Shown: positions 53,422 through 61,673 of the stretch, in pieces
Layout: the number at the start of each line of letters is the position of its first letter
How positions within the stretch are numbered: position 1 is the first letter of the stretch
Origin: Vibrio lentus
Lineage (GTDB): Bacteria > Pseudomonadota > Gammaproteobacteria > Enterobacterales > Vibrionaceae
Direction of reading: 5' to 3'
NCBI RefSeq assembly: GCF_002875945.1
Contig: NZ_MCZK01000090.1
Location: forward strand, 62,001-126,000
DNA: 64,000 nucleotides
Made by a program: the position numbers and the translations under genes
Notes under the pieces: generated by a model
The model's database searches: none
What the model was told of the DNA's origin: nothing
Seen by the model: only the letters and a program-made list of their open reading frames with translations

Positions 53422-54061
53422 GGTCTTGTTCCCCCATGTGAACTTTTAGTTTGGCGAGTGCGAGTCTTAGACGTGATTTAACAGTTCCAAGCGGGACATC
53501 GAGTTGTTGGGCGAGCTGTTCTTGCGATAACTCTTGGAAATAGACACCTTTCACAATGGTTTTCTGAGCGAGAGGTAGCTTTTCTATTTGAGTCATGACG
53601 TGGCGGCTCATTAGATGATCGCCAAATGGAAGCTGCTCACTTTGTGATTCGGCTACCATAGCGTCAATCGGCCAAATATCGTCAGCAATGGTTTGCTCTG
53701 CTTTAGCTTTTACCTTTCTTAACATGTCGAAAGCAGCGTTTCGCATCACGGTGTATACCCAAGTGGTCGCTGCGCCTTTCTCTTCGTTGTAGAGATGCGC
53801 TTTCTTCCAAACGTTAGTCATCGTGTCTTGGACTAGCTCGTTGGCAGCGGCTTCACCGCCTAACTTACTGATGCCAAAACGCTTAATTTTGGGAGCAAAG
53901 AACTTAAACAAACACGTAAATGCTTGCTTATCTCTGTCTGAACCAACCAAAATTAGCCAGCTTGAGAGCTCTGTAGGTACCTTACTTTCAGTAGGTAGTT
54001 TGTTGTCGGGGATAATGACATGCTCCTTGCCGTTCCCTGTTCTTCTGCTTTCCACTTGCAT
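53414..54061 (-). CDS. rpoE: ECF sigma factor, ChrR-partnered (ECF11-like)
   Basis: A 215-residue extracytoplasmic-function sigma factor. Region 2: FTCLFKFFAPKIKRFGISKL, ANELVQDTMTNVWKKAH and GAATTWVYTVMRNAAFDMLR. Region 4: LPLAQKTIVKGVYFQELSQE and LGTVKSRLRLALAKLK. The sequence style and the ChrR partner place it in the singlet-oxygen-responsive group. It directs RNA polymerase to promoters of the TGATCC...CGTA type, one of which stands directly before this gene, so it is autoregulated. It should drive the whole downstream operon. Confidence 0.93.
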   Translation of the reverse strand: MQVESRRTGNGKEHVIIPDNKLPTESKVPTELSSWLILVGSDRDKQAFTCLFKFFAPKIKRFGISKLGGEAAANELVQDTMTNVWKKAHLYNEEKGAATTWVYTVMRNAAFDMLRKVKAKAEQTIADDIWPIDAMVAESQSEQLPFGDHLMSRHVMTQIEKLPLAQKTIVKGVYFQELSQEQLAQQLDVPLGTVKSRLRLALAKLKVHMGEQDHD

Positions 54062-54094
54062 AGTAATTAACCATCATGCGAATTTGATAGACAC

Positions 54095-54120
54095 TACGTG
54101 GAGAGTGAAGGTGGGGATCA
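54095..54120 (-). promoter_or_regulatory. ECF (RpoE-ChrR type) promoter of the stress operon
   Basis: On the minus strand TGATCC (54120-54115), a 16-bp spacer and CGTA (54098-54095) match the -35 and -10 elements known for this sigma group, 34 bp before the rpoE start. Confidence 0.7.
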
Positions 54121-54171
54121 CTTTATTTTAAATTAATTTCTACTATACAAAATTATAGTGAATAAAAGTGC

Positions 54172-54792
54172 TTATTGCCCTGTAATGATTTGATTCAAAA
54201 AGGGAACTAACGAAGGAAAACTAGCGGGTTCTGTGAATTTGGTTTTCTTTTCCAATGGGATAGGCATTATTTCGAGGAGTCGAGCACAGATCCATTGAGG
54301 GCTTTCAAAGTCAGGAGATGGGTAGAGTGTTCTGATTGAATCGTGTTCTCGAAACAACTCGACGAGAAACGCGGTAACCACGTTCGGCACCTTATAGCTG
54401 TGTTGTGGCCAGTGCGGCAGTGGGCGGAAATCACTTTTGATGAGGTCATCAGTGTCGCGGAAGGACGAGTGAAGTTGCACCAATTGTTCACCTTCAACAT
54501 CGATTTCCAGAATTTGGTCATCGGACATGTTGAAATCAACAATAGACACCTTTGTCCCCCAAGAACTCAGTCTTTCGGAGTTGGTGTCGTCTTGAGTCGC
54601 AATGATGAAGCCGTCTCCCTGCGCCGCATGCGCAACCATTTTCAAATACTTGGGCTCAAAAATACGCAGTCTTTGTCTGCCCCTTGGCAAAATGAATAAC
54701 GGTAGAGGGAACACCGCAAGCTCGTGAGAAGTCTCTACGGGTGTTTCTGATTCGGTTTCTATCCGTGTGATCTTCTCAGCTGAATTCGGCAC
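54172..54792 (-). CDS. Lon substrate-binding (N-terminal) domain protein
   Basis: A 206-residue protein with the Lon N-terminal fold and no ATPase or protease domain: AVFPLPLFILPRGRQRLRIFEP at residue 25, YLKMVAHAAQGDGFIIATQ, and a helical C-terminal third. Such stand-alone LON domains may bind unfolded proteins; function unproven. It is transcribed toward the sigma gene but separated from it, and is preceded by its own ECF-type promoter (TGATCG-N16-CGTA), so it is likely a member of the ChrR regulon. Confidence 0.87.
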   Translation of the reverse strand: MPNSAEKITRIETESETPVETSHELAVFPLPLFILPRGRQRLRIFEPKYLKMVAHAAQGDGFIIATQDDTNSERLSSWGTKVSIVDFNMSDDQILEIDVEGEQLVQLHSSFRDTDDLIKSDFRPLPHWPQHSYKVPNVVTAFLVELFREHDSIRTLYPSPDFESPQWICARLLEIMPIPLEKKTKFTEPASFPSLVPFLNQIITGQ

Positions 54793-54860
54793 ATAGCACT
54801 CCTTAGTTCATACATGGTTGAGTCTGTACGGATTTGATTCGTACGTAATTCAGAGATGTA

Positions 54861-54886
54861 TACGCGTGCTCGTTGAAGTTCGATCA
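54861..54886 (-). promoter_or_regulatory. ECF-type promoter before the Lon-domain gene
   Basis: On the minus strand TGATCG (54886-54881), a spacer of exactly 16 bp and CGTA (54864-54861), 69 bp before the start. The spacing is identical to that before rpoE and there is one mismatch in the -35. The rest of 54793-55103 holds no gene. Confidence 0.6.
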
Positions 54887-55103
54887 ATGTGGGGTGATGA
54901 TATTGAACAGGAAGTTAGAGAGGGCGAGGCATGGTTTTTTGTGGCGTTTATTCGCAATTTAATCGGTTTAACCTTTTTTAACTTACGTCATTAGGTAATA
55001 TAGGTTAAGAATTAGTCAATGGATAGATAACAAGCGACATGCTTATCTTACGTTGCTTATCTCTTAGTTCTGCTTTATCTGACATCACATCAAAGGAATG
55101 GTC

Positions 55104-55490
55104 ATGATCGTTATTTATGGTATCAAAGAGTGCTTAAATCCGATTAAGTTACAGCTTTCTAATGTCTTACAGCAATGTTTGAACAGTGAGATGGGGTTAC
55201 CCGATGACAAACGAGCACATCGGTTTGTGCCATTAGAAAGAGATGATTTCTTTTATCCCGAAGGGCGAACAGAAGCTTATACCGTTATAGAAATCAATAT
55301 GATGGAAGGGCGAGCGGTGAACACCAAAAAGCGCCTGATTAAGAAGATATTTTCTGAAATAGAGAAGCAGTTAGCTATCTCTCCCATTGATATCGAGATC
55401 ACCATCAAAGAACAGCCATCACACTGTTGGGGCTTTCGAGGCATGACCGGTGATGAAGCCCAAGACCTCAAGTACAAAGTGAAGGTCTAG
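55104..55490 (+). CDS. tautomerase-superfamily-like protein lacking Pro1
   Basis: A 128-residue protein resembling YusQ-type tautomerases (MIVIYGIKECLNPIKLQLSN; TVIEINMMEGRAVNTKKRL; DIEITIKEQPSHCWGFRG). Tautomerases use Pro1 as the catalytic base; here the residue after Met is Ile, with no alternative start that would expose a Pro, so the classic mechanism is not possible. The start at 55104 has AAAGGA at good spacing; an ATG 6 bp earlier is too close to it. Monocistronic. Confidence 0.78.
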   Translation: MIVIYGIKECLNPIKLQLSNVLQQCLNSEMGLPDDKRAHRFVPLERDDFFYPEGRTEAYTVIEINMMEGRAVNTKKRLIKKIFSEIEKQLAISPIDIEITIKEQPSHCWGFRGMTGDEAQDLKYKVKV

Positions 55491-55659
55491 ATTTTAGCTT
55501 CAGGACTGAAGATTTGATTTACCTGATGGCGGCTGCAGTGAATGGTATCTGAGCCGCTGCTTTTAGCCCTAAACTCGAAGCTTATGTATCGGGCAGACTG
55601 TTACTTCTACTTCAGACTCTGCCTCTGCCTCTATTTCTGATTAGAGTCGATAACGATGG

Positions 55660-56478
55660 TTAGCTTTCTTGATTATCTTCATTGTCTTTGAGGTATAGGT
55701 GCCAATTGCTATTGATGACATCAAAATGCTCAATACAGAATTCTTTCCTATCTTTTAAATAGTCGTTTTCCACTTCATCAAGTAAGTTTTTATAGGCTTC
55801 AGGATCGCTGCCATACACCAGACATAGCGTTGAGAAGTAGCGTTGGAGATCGAAGCTATGTTCATCAATGTATTCGCCCAAATCGTAATATTCAGGTCGA
55901 TCTTCTGACTCGAAGGCAAACATATCGGCTGCACTGATTGCGGCATCTCCGCCATGTTCTACGTAATTGAGCAGCAATATTGTTGCTAGGTTATCAACCG
56001 CATCTTCTTCTTTACCCAATATTGCGATCTTTTGGTCTTCGATATAGGCGTGTCCTGCCTCGTGCAACAACGTATGCAGCAAGGTATCGATGGCCCCAGT
56101 TTGTGCCGATTTCCCGTACTCTTTTTCGTATTGGTTCTTCTCAAAGTAATTGAGTGATTCAGCGTAAAAACTGTATGGGATGAGTACGTGATGCGTTTGT
56201 GGGTCGTAGAGTGGGCCTTCATCTCCGCCGTATTGAATGACCAATGGTTGCCTGAACAGAAATAGCTGATTGGATAGGTCGACGACCGTGTCATTGATAC
56301 CGCTGAGTTCAATCTCTTGCTTTAGCTGTTTTTCTTGTTCAGTTTGAGGTGTGGAGTACTCGATAATGAGATTGTTTTCAATTTCATTAATGTTTCCATC
56401 GGCGGATACATAAGGTGCGGCAAACACCGAGCCCATCACTAGGCTGTAAGTCAGTGCTTGTTTCAATAATGTCATCAT
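55660..56478 (-). CDS. DUF4344 family putative metallopeptidase, exported
   Basis: A 272-residue protein with a signal peptide (ALTYSLVMGSVFAAPYVSA). The zinc-protease-like motif is in LLHTLLHEAGHAYIEDQ (HExGH), followed about 20 residues later by EEDAVDNLATILLL, the DUF4344 pattern in which the Asp/Glu may be the third ligand. Probably periplasmic. Proteolytic activity has not been shown for the family as far as I know. Monocistronic. Confidence 0.82.
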   Translation of the reverse strand: MMTLLKQALTYSLVMGSVFAAPYVSADGNINEIENNLIIEYSTPQTEQEKQLKQEIELSGINDTVVDLSNQLFLFRQPLVIQYGGDEGPLYDPQTHHVLIPYSFYAESLNYFEKNQYEKEYGKSAQTGAIDTLLHTLLHEAGHAYIEDQKIAILGKEEDAVDNLATILLLNYVEHGGDAAISAADMFAFESEDRPEYYDLGEYIDEHSFDLQRYFSTLCLVYGSDPEAYKNLLDEVENDYLKDRKEFCIEHFDVINSNWHLYLKDNEDNQES

Positions 56479-56685
56479 ATGTCCTTATGATTGAGTGAAT
56501 AGCTATCCCATGGTCAGCCATGTCGCTTAGAATGAATAACAGTCGAGCGGTGAGTGATTGGTAGTCAGTTTAGGCCATATTTCATTCGATGGGCTATTTG
56601 TCAGATAAATTTCGGTTCAGGTAAAGCCTTATGCTATACTCCGCGCCCCAATCCGAATTGGCTTGTTAAATCTTAGGAAATTATT

Positions 56686-57042
56686 ATGAGTGTTAAAAAC
56701 GAACTTCAACAAATTAACAACCGTCTAGACAAGTGTCGCAACAAGTTAGCGGCTGCTAAAACTCGTAATGATCGTCCTGTTGTTCGTCAATTTGAAGACG
56801 AGATTAAGAAGCTTACTAAGAAAATTGCCCAGCTTAAACACAAAGAAAGCTTTGATGTGAATCAAGAGCGTAAATCGCTGATTGATATGCCATTTAGCCG
56901 TGAAATCACAAAAGCTGAGCAAGCGGATATGGGTAAACTGAAAAAGTCTGTAAAAGGATTAGTGATTGTTCACCCAATGACGAAGATTGGTAAAGAGCTT
57001 CGCATTGAGGTTATGACAGGGTATGCCCCGAAAAAATTCTAA
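56686..57042 (+). CDS. yibL: YibL family ribosome-associated protein
   Basis: A 118-residue basic protein. The N-terminal half is a coiled coil (LQQINNRLDKCRNKLAAAK) and the C-terminal half has the diagnostic MPFSREITKAEQADMGKLKK and SVKGLVIVHPMTKIGKEL, nearly identical to E. coli YibL, which is found with large ribosomal subunits. The TATACT at 56635-56640 is a likely -10. A terminator follows. Confidence 0.93.
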   Translation: MSVKNELQQINNRLDKCRNKLAAAKTRNDRPVVRQFEDEIKKLTKKIAQLKHKESFDVNQERKSLIDMPFSREITKAEQADMGKLKKSVKGLVIVHPMTKIGKELRIEVMTGYAPKKF

Positions 57043-57060
57043 TTGCCAGCGATGGTGATA

Positions 57061-57088
57061 AAAGAGGAGCTAGCAATAGCTCCTTTTT
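57061..57088 (+). terminator. intrinsic terminator after yibL
   Basis: AGGAGCT pairs with AGCTCCT followed by TTTT, 18 bp after the stop. The remaining 57089-57359 contains no credible gene and carries the gltS promoter region. Confidence 0.75.
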
Positions 57089-57359
57089 GCTTTTTTAGGC
57101 ATTCAAAAAGAGAGCGAAAGGCCATAATATTTACGTCAGCTTTAACTTTTTTTGTTGGTGATTGTTGTCACAAAACCTTCTATCTCCTATAAAAGTTAAC
57201 GTGCCACTAACATGGCGCTAGGTTGACGCAGTAATGTGTTCGGCTTTCTAATCCACAATTTCTTACCAATTTGTATAAACACAGGTAGAGCAGCACACAC
57301 AATTACAGATAAAACTAGACTCATTAAGGAAGATGAGAACGTAAAAAAATAGAGGTTAT

Positions 57360-58586
57360 ATGAATCAATTAATTTCAATAGGGCCACTAGAATCCTTCCT
57401 AATCGCGATTAGTGTTTTGTTTCTAGGGCATTTTGTAAATGCAAAGCTACCGGTTCTCAAAAAGTACAACATCCCAGAGCCCATCGTCGGCGGCTTGATC
57501 GTCGCTTTTGCTATTACAGCCCTACACTTTAACGGCGTTGACCTTGAGTTCTCGTTGCCCTTACAGAACACATTCATGTTGATGTTCTTTGCGACGGTTG
57601 GCCTTGCTGCTAACTACACCCAGCTTATCAAGGGTGGCGCAAAGGTATTTCTGTTCTTAGGCGTCGCTTCGGTTTACATCATTATTCAAAATGGTGTGGG
57701 TGTGACACTGGCTACCGCCCTTGGCCTTGAGCCTTTGATGGGTTTAATCGCTGGTTCTATCACGCTATCTGGCGGTCACGGTACGGGTGCGGCTTGGTCG
57801 CAAACCTTCGCAGACACGTTCGGCATTGCTAATACCCTAGAAATCGCGATGGCTTCTGCCACGTTCGGTTTGATTATTGGCGGTATCATCGGTAGCCCTG
57901 TGGCGCAAAAGCTGATTGATAAGAACAAGCTCGAATCTGAATACGGTACTGGCACACAAACGCACGAACGTTTTCCTGAACTCGTTACTTATAACGAGTA
58001 CGAAGAAGACAAAGTGACGGCGAAGAAGGTGATTGAAGTCTTGTTCATTCTTCTTCTTTGTATCACGGGTGCGAGATACTTAGAGCAATGGGTTGCGACC
58101 TTTGAAATTTCTTGGTTGATGATTCCTGACTTCGTTTACGCGTTGTTTATTGGTGTGTTTATCACCAACGTTTTTGAAGTGACTAAGCTGCATAAAACCG
58201 ACAGCGAAACGGTCGATATTCTTGGTACGGTGTCATTGTCACTGTTCCTAGCGATGGCGCTAATGAGCCTGAAACTGTGGAACATCTTTGACCTTGCGAT
58301 TCCATTCTTGGTTATCCTTGGCGTTCAAGCGGTGGTGTTAGGTATCTTCTCTTACTTTGTGACTTTTAAAGTAATGGGTTCTAACTACGACGCAGCGGTT
58401 ATGGCGGGTGGTCACTGTGGTTTCGGCCTAGGTGCAACACCAACAGCGGTAATGAACATGGGTTCTTTGGTGAACCGATTCGGCCCGTCGCCACAAGCCT
58501 TCATGGTTGTGCCAATCGTGGGTGCGTTCTTTATCGATATTGTTAACCTGATTATCCTGCAAGGGTACATCTCGTATATCGGTTAA
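57360..58586 (+). CDS. gltS: sodium/glutamate symporter
   Basis: A 408-residue inner-membrane protein that imports glutamate with sodium ions. It has the inverted two-fold GltS fold: about ten helices with re-entrant loops. Characteristic segments are VNAKLPVLKKYNIPEPIVGGL, SITLSGGHGTGAAWSQTF (first pore loop) and MAGGHCGFGLGATPTAV (second pore loop). AGAGG precedes the ATG. Monocistronic with a strong terminator. Confidence 0.95.
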   Translation: MNQLISIGPLESFLIAISVLFLGHFVNAKLPVLKKYNIPEPIVGGLIVAFAITALHFNGVDLEFSLPLQNTFMLMFFATVGLAANYTQLIKGGAKVFLFLGVASVYIIIQNGVGVTLATALGLEPLMGLIAGSITLSGGHGTGAAWSQTFADTFGIANTLEIAMASATFGLIIGGIIGSPVAQKLIDKNKLESEYGTGTQTHERFPELVTYNEYEEDKVTAKKVIEVLFILLLCITGARYLEQWVATFEISWLMIPDFVYALFIGVFITNVFEVTKLHKTDSETVDILGTVSLSLFLAMALMSLKLWNIFDLAIPFLVILGVQAVVLGIFSYFVTFKVMGSNYDAAVMAGGHCGFGLGATPTAVMNMGSLVNRFGPSPQAFMVVPIVGAFFIDIVNLIILQGYISYIG

Positions 58587-58638
58587 TGTTCGTCTATGCT
58601 TAAATGCGATAAACTAATCGCACTAAGATGAATACAAG

Positions 58639-58668
58639 AAAGCCAGTCAGTTGACTGGCTTTTTTTGT
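58639..58668. terminator. terminator between gltS and norW
   Basis: AAAGCCAGTC pairs with GACTGGCTTT followed by T's on the plus strand; the flanking A's also give a short T-run for the converging norW transcript. Confidence 0.8.
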
Positions 58669-58685
58669 TTTAACGCATCTAGAAC

Positions 58686-59855
58686 TTATGCGGGTGAGCT
58701 TGCTTGTAGCTCTTTAAGCAGAGGGAACGCGGCTTTGATGTGTTCTCCTGTGACAATGAATCCAACCAACTGATCATCTTCATTGAAGCCTTTAGCGATA
58801 ATGCCTTTCGGGTCGAATCGCGTTTCCCAACTCTGAGCGGTTTGAATATCGCGCCCTGCCAGTTGAATCGGGTAACTCGGTGTTTTTACCTTAGTGATGA
58901 TGTGAGGCAAGCTGAGCTTTACTTCGCCCGTTTTGATCTCTCCTTTACCCATAGCCAGCTGCTTAGCCAACACGTTTGCAGACAAAATAGCGGGCTGCAG
59001 ATAGGCCATCACACGACCTTCGATTTCGGCGCAGTCACCAATCGCATACACATTCTCGGCACTGGTTCTCATGGTGTTATCGACCACAATCCCTTTATTT
59101 ACTTCTATTCCCGCTTGTGTGGCTAACTGCGTGTTTGGTCTTAGCCCTGCTGCGGCAATCACGATATCGGTTCGTATCAAGCGAGAAGAAGTGGTTTGCA
59201 ACCTCACCCCATCAGGGAGATAAGTTGCGCGACACACTGCAGAATCGGTTTCAAAGGTGACGCCTGCTTTTCTTAACTCTCTTTCTAACTCTAGGGACAC
59301 GAAAGGTGGCACCAAGTTATTTAGCAAGTAACTCGCGGGTTCGATGATGGTGACATCTTTGCCTGCGGTTTGAAGGTCGAAGGCGAGCTCAACGCCGATC
59401 AAGCCTCCACCAATCACGGTGATTCGTTGTGCGTCATCAACCTGAGCTTTGTGTTTCTCGAACTCTTCCAAACTATTGAGAGTAATGGTCGCGCTGCGTT
59501 TTAACCCTTCCGCTGGTGGTATGAAGGGCGTTGCGCCTGTCGCTAATACCAACTTTGAATAGTGGATGATTTGGCCATCAACATGAACACACTGCTGCTC
59601 AGTATCTACCTCGCTCACGAGTGCTTTGGTTTTGATGACCACGTTGTATTGTTCAGCCAACTGTTGAGCATTATGTATCGATAATGCTTCTGGTGTTTGC
59701 GCCTGACTGAACGCGTGTGAAAGATTTGGCTTACTGTACTCAACTCCGGCATCGGCGGTGATCATGGTAATTGCGATATCTTGGTCAAGCTTACGTACCA
59801 TCTTGATGGTTTGTAGGGCAGCGAAACCGCCACCCACAATAACAATGTTCGACAT
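58686..59855 (-). CDS. norW: nitric oxide reductase FlRd-NAD(+) reductase
   Basis: A 389-residue flavoprotein that passes electrons from NADH to the rubredoxin domain of flavorubredoxin NorV. FAD motif IVIVGGGFAALQTIKMVRK at the N-terminus, NAD motif ITVIGGGLIGVELAFDL near residue 145, and NVYAIGDCAEIEGR near 270. I chose the ATG at 59855 because GGAG lies 7 bp before it and it follows the norV stop by 1 bp; a start 15 bp earlier lies within norV. It is intact although norV is broken. Confidence 0.92.
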   Translation of the reverse strand: MSNIVIVGGGFAALQTIKMVRKLDQDIAITMITADAGVEYSKPNLSHAFSQAQTPEALSIHNAQQLAEQYNVVIKTKALVSEVDTEQQCVHVDGQIIHYSKLVLATGATPFIPPAEGLKRSATITLNSLEEFEKHKAQVDDAQRITVIGGGLIGVELAFDLQTAGKDVTIIEPASYLLNNLVPPFVSLELERELRKAGVTFETDSAVCRATYLPDGVRLQTTSSRLIRTDIVIAAAGLRPNTQLATQAGIEVNKGIVVDNTMRTSAENVYAIGDCAEIEGRVMAYLQPAILSANVLAKQLAMGKGEIKTGEVKLSLPHIITKVKTPSYPIQLAGRDIQTAQSWETRFDPKGIIAKGFNEDDQLVGFIVTGEHIKAAFPLLKELQASSPA

Positions 59856-59856
59856 G

Positions 59857-61360
59857 CTACTTCTCCACAAACACTTCTTTGCCTAAATGACATTCAGGGC
59901 AAAGGAAATCATCAGGTACTTGCGCCCAAGGTGTTCCTGGTTCAACGCCTTGGTACGGTTCACCCAATTGTGGGTCGTACACCCATTCGCATACTGTGCA
60001 ACGCCAGCACGTGCAGTCTGCGCAGTGTACTGACTTGTCTTGCGCTTCTTCTAACTTCTGCTCTGTCGTGTCTTTGAGCTCGGTAATGGTGTTCTCCGGT
60101 GCTGGTGTGGCTTCGAGCGGTGTTACATTGCGTGATACTTGTTTTGGTGTGCTCACTTCATCGGCTTCTGCACGCCACACCTCAGCCAGTGTCATGCCGT
60201 AATCGATACATTGGCAGGGCGTCTGTGTCTGGTTTCCAGTGGATGTGTTGTGGTGCGCTGACTTCGAAGTTGGCTTCACGTAGGCGAGCATCGATACGTT
60301 TAACTGCGCCACCTGTCCAACCTGAAGAACCGAATGCAGCGGCTCTTTTTTCTGCGAAACGTAGGCCATGTATTTCTTCAAGCAAAGCTGCGATCTGCGG
60401 CATCATCACATTGTTCATGGTCGACGAGCCTACAAGTACGCCCTTTGATCGGAAGATGTTGGCAAGGATGTCGTTTTTATCGTGCTTTGAGATGTTGAAG
60501 ACCTTGATCGCCGTTTCTGGGCTGCCTTTACGGATCCCTTTAGCGATAGCATCGGCCATCATGCGAGTGTTGTTTGACATGGTGTCGTAGACAATAGTGA
60601 TGCGATCTTCTTTGTAGGCTTTCGACCACTCGTAGTATTGCTCAACGATCTGAGTCGCGTTGTCGCGCCAAATGCAACCGTGAGAAGTCGCAATCACATC
60701 GATCGGCACACCTAAACTCAACACTTCTTCTATTTTCGCTTTCACCAAAGGTGCGAAAGGCGTCAGGATGTTCGAGAAGTAACGCAGGCATTGATCGTGC
60801 AGTTCTACTTGGTCTAGTTGATCGTTGAACAGGTTTTCGTCACAGTAGTGTTGGCCGAATGCATCATTACTAAACAGGATTTCATCGCCAGTTAGGTAGG
60901 TCGCCATTGAGTCTGGCCAGTGCAGCATTTTCATCTCAACAAAGATAAGTTGTTTGCCGTTACCCACATCGAGCGTATCGCCAGTTTTAACGGTTCTGAA
61001 GTTCCAGTCTGGTTGATGGTGATGACCAACAATCGAGTTAACACCAGCTTCTGTGCAGTAAACAGGTGTGTTTGGAATTTTGGTTAATAGCGCAGAAAGG
61101 GCACCAGAGTGGTCTTCTTCGGCGTGCTGACAAATGATGTAGTCGATGTCATTAATATCGATTTCCATCTCAAGGTTTGCAAGGAATTGCTCAGTAAAGC
61201 GATGATCAACGGTATCGACAAGCACCGTTTTCTCTTCACGGATCAGGTACGAGTTATAGCTGGTACCTTTGTTCATGTGGTATTCCTTACCGTGGAAGTG
61301 CTCGGTTTCCCAGTCGTGGACACCAACCCAATGAACATTTGATTTAACGTGAATAGTCAT
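59857..61360 (-). pseudogene. norV: anaerobic nitric oxide reductase flavorubredoxin, frameshifted
   Basis: Two adjacent frames together make one NorV. The 5' frame ends at a TGA at 60182 after [19 protein letters not shown]. The 3' frame resumes as [14 protein letters not shown] and contains the whole rubredoxin domain with its two Cys pairs (CTVCEWVYDPQLGEPYQG and FLCPECHLGKEVFVE). E. coli NorV reads through this junction in one frame (DALELCREHG), so a net +1 or -2 shift occurred near 60208-60217. The rubredoxin part has no ribosome site of its own. Without it NorV cannot take electrons from NorW. This could be a true mutation, programmed frameshifting or a sequence error. Confidence 0.85.
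60182..61360 (-). CDS. norV: NorV catalytic part: diiron and flavodoxin domains
   Basis: The 392-residue product of the 5' frame. Residues 1-250 form the metallo-beta-lactamase-like diiron domain that reduces NO to N2O (ligands in [35 protein letters not shown] and ATSHGCIW). Residues about 255-370 form the flavodoxin domain ([49 protein letters not shown]). The chain then runs into the frameshift and ends after about 19 foreign-context residues. Both visible domains look complete. Cytoplasmic. Sigma-54 and NorR-like sites lie upstream. Confidence 0.9.
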   Translation of the reverse strand: MTIHVKSNVHWVGVHDWETEHFHGKEYHMNKGTSYNSYLIREEKTVLVDTVDHRFTEQFLANLEMEIDINDIDYIICQHAEEDHSGALSALLTKIPNTPVYCTEAGVNSIVGHHHQPDWNFRTVKTGDTLDVGNGKQLIFVEMKMLHWPDSMATYLTGDEILFSNDAFGQHYCDENLFNDQLDQVELHDQCLRYFSNILTPFAPLVKAKIEEVLSLGVPIDVIATSHGCIWRDNATQIVEQYYEWSKAYKEDRITIVYDTMSNNTRMMADAIAKGIRKGSPETAIKVFNISKHDKNDILANIFRSKGVLVGSSTMNNVMMPQIAALLEEIHGLRFAEKRAAAFGSSGWTGGAVKRIDARLREANFEVSAPQHIHWKPDTDALPMYRLRHDTG

Positions 61361-61397
61361 AATGATAATACCTTATTTAAATATCTAAGGTCATCAT

Positions 61398-61413
61398 TGC
61401 ACTAGTTGTGCCA
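61398..61413 (-). promoter_or_regulatory. sigma-54 promoter of norVW
   Basis: On the minus strand TGGCAC-AACTA-GTGCA matches the -24/-12 consensus TGGCAC-N5-TTGCA with one mismatch, 38 bp before the norV start. norVW is the classic sigma-54/NorR-controlled operon. Confidence 0.75.
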
Positions 61414-61468
61414 TGTTTTTAACTGATTGTATTATATGATTTTGTTTTTATTTCAATCTATTGCTTGT

Positions 61469-61524
61469 GTCTTTATGACTGTTTGTTTTGTGTAATCAAA
61501 ATGATTTCTAAGAGTCTTTATGAC
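61469..61524. promoter_or_regulatory. two NorR-like binding sites upstream of norV
   Basis: Identical 11-bp sites GTCTTTATGAC (61469-61479 and 61514-61524) fit the NorR core GT-N7-AC and nearly fit GTCA-N3-TGAC. They lie about 55-110 bp upstream of the -24 element, where an enhancer-binding protein acts. A third site, as in E. coli, was not seen. Confidence 0.6.
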
Positions 61525-61565
61525 TATGCATTTTTAAGGCGACTTAAGGCCGTTAAACAGCAGGA

Positions 61566-61593
61566 ATAAAAAAGGCCAGACGAGAGTCTGGCC
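61566..61593 (-). terminator. terminator after nfsB
   Basis: GGCCAGAC/GTCTGGCC with a 4-nt loop; on the minus strand it is followed by TTTTTTATT, so it ends the nfsB transcript before the norV control region. Confidence 0.85.
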
Positions 61594-61622
61594 AAATAAA
61601 GCAGTGCGATTTGTTCGTTTTA

Positions 61623-61673
61623 GCTATTACAGCGTAGTGACTGTTATAGCGTAGTAGCTGTTATAACGTAGTA
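61623..61673. repeat. three tandem 17-bp repeats at the nfsB stop codon
   Basis: GCTATTACAGCGTAGTG, ACTGTTATAGCGTAGTA and GCTGTTATAACGTAGTA are adjacent at 61623-61673. The third contains the nfsB stop and last codons, so the repeat arose by duplication of the gene end. Confidence 0.9.

Noticed and set aside
57196..57387. Minus-strand frame overlapping the gltS start
   Set aside because: Antisense to the gltS leader and start; no ribosome site and no family resemblance.
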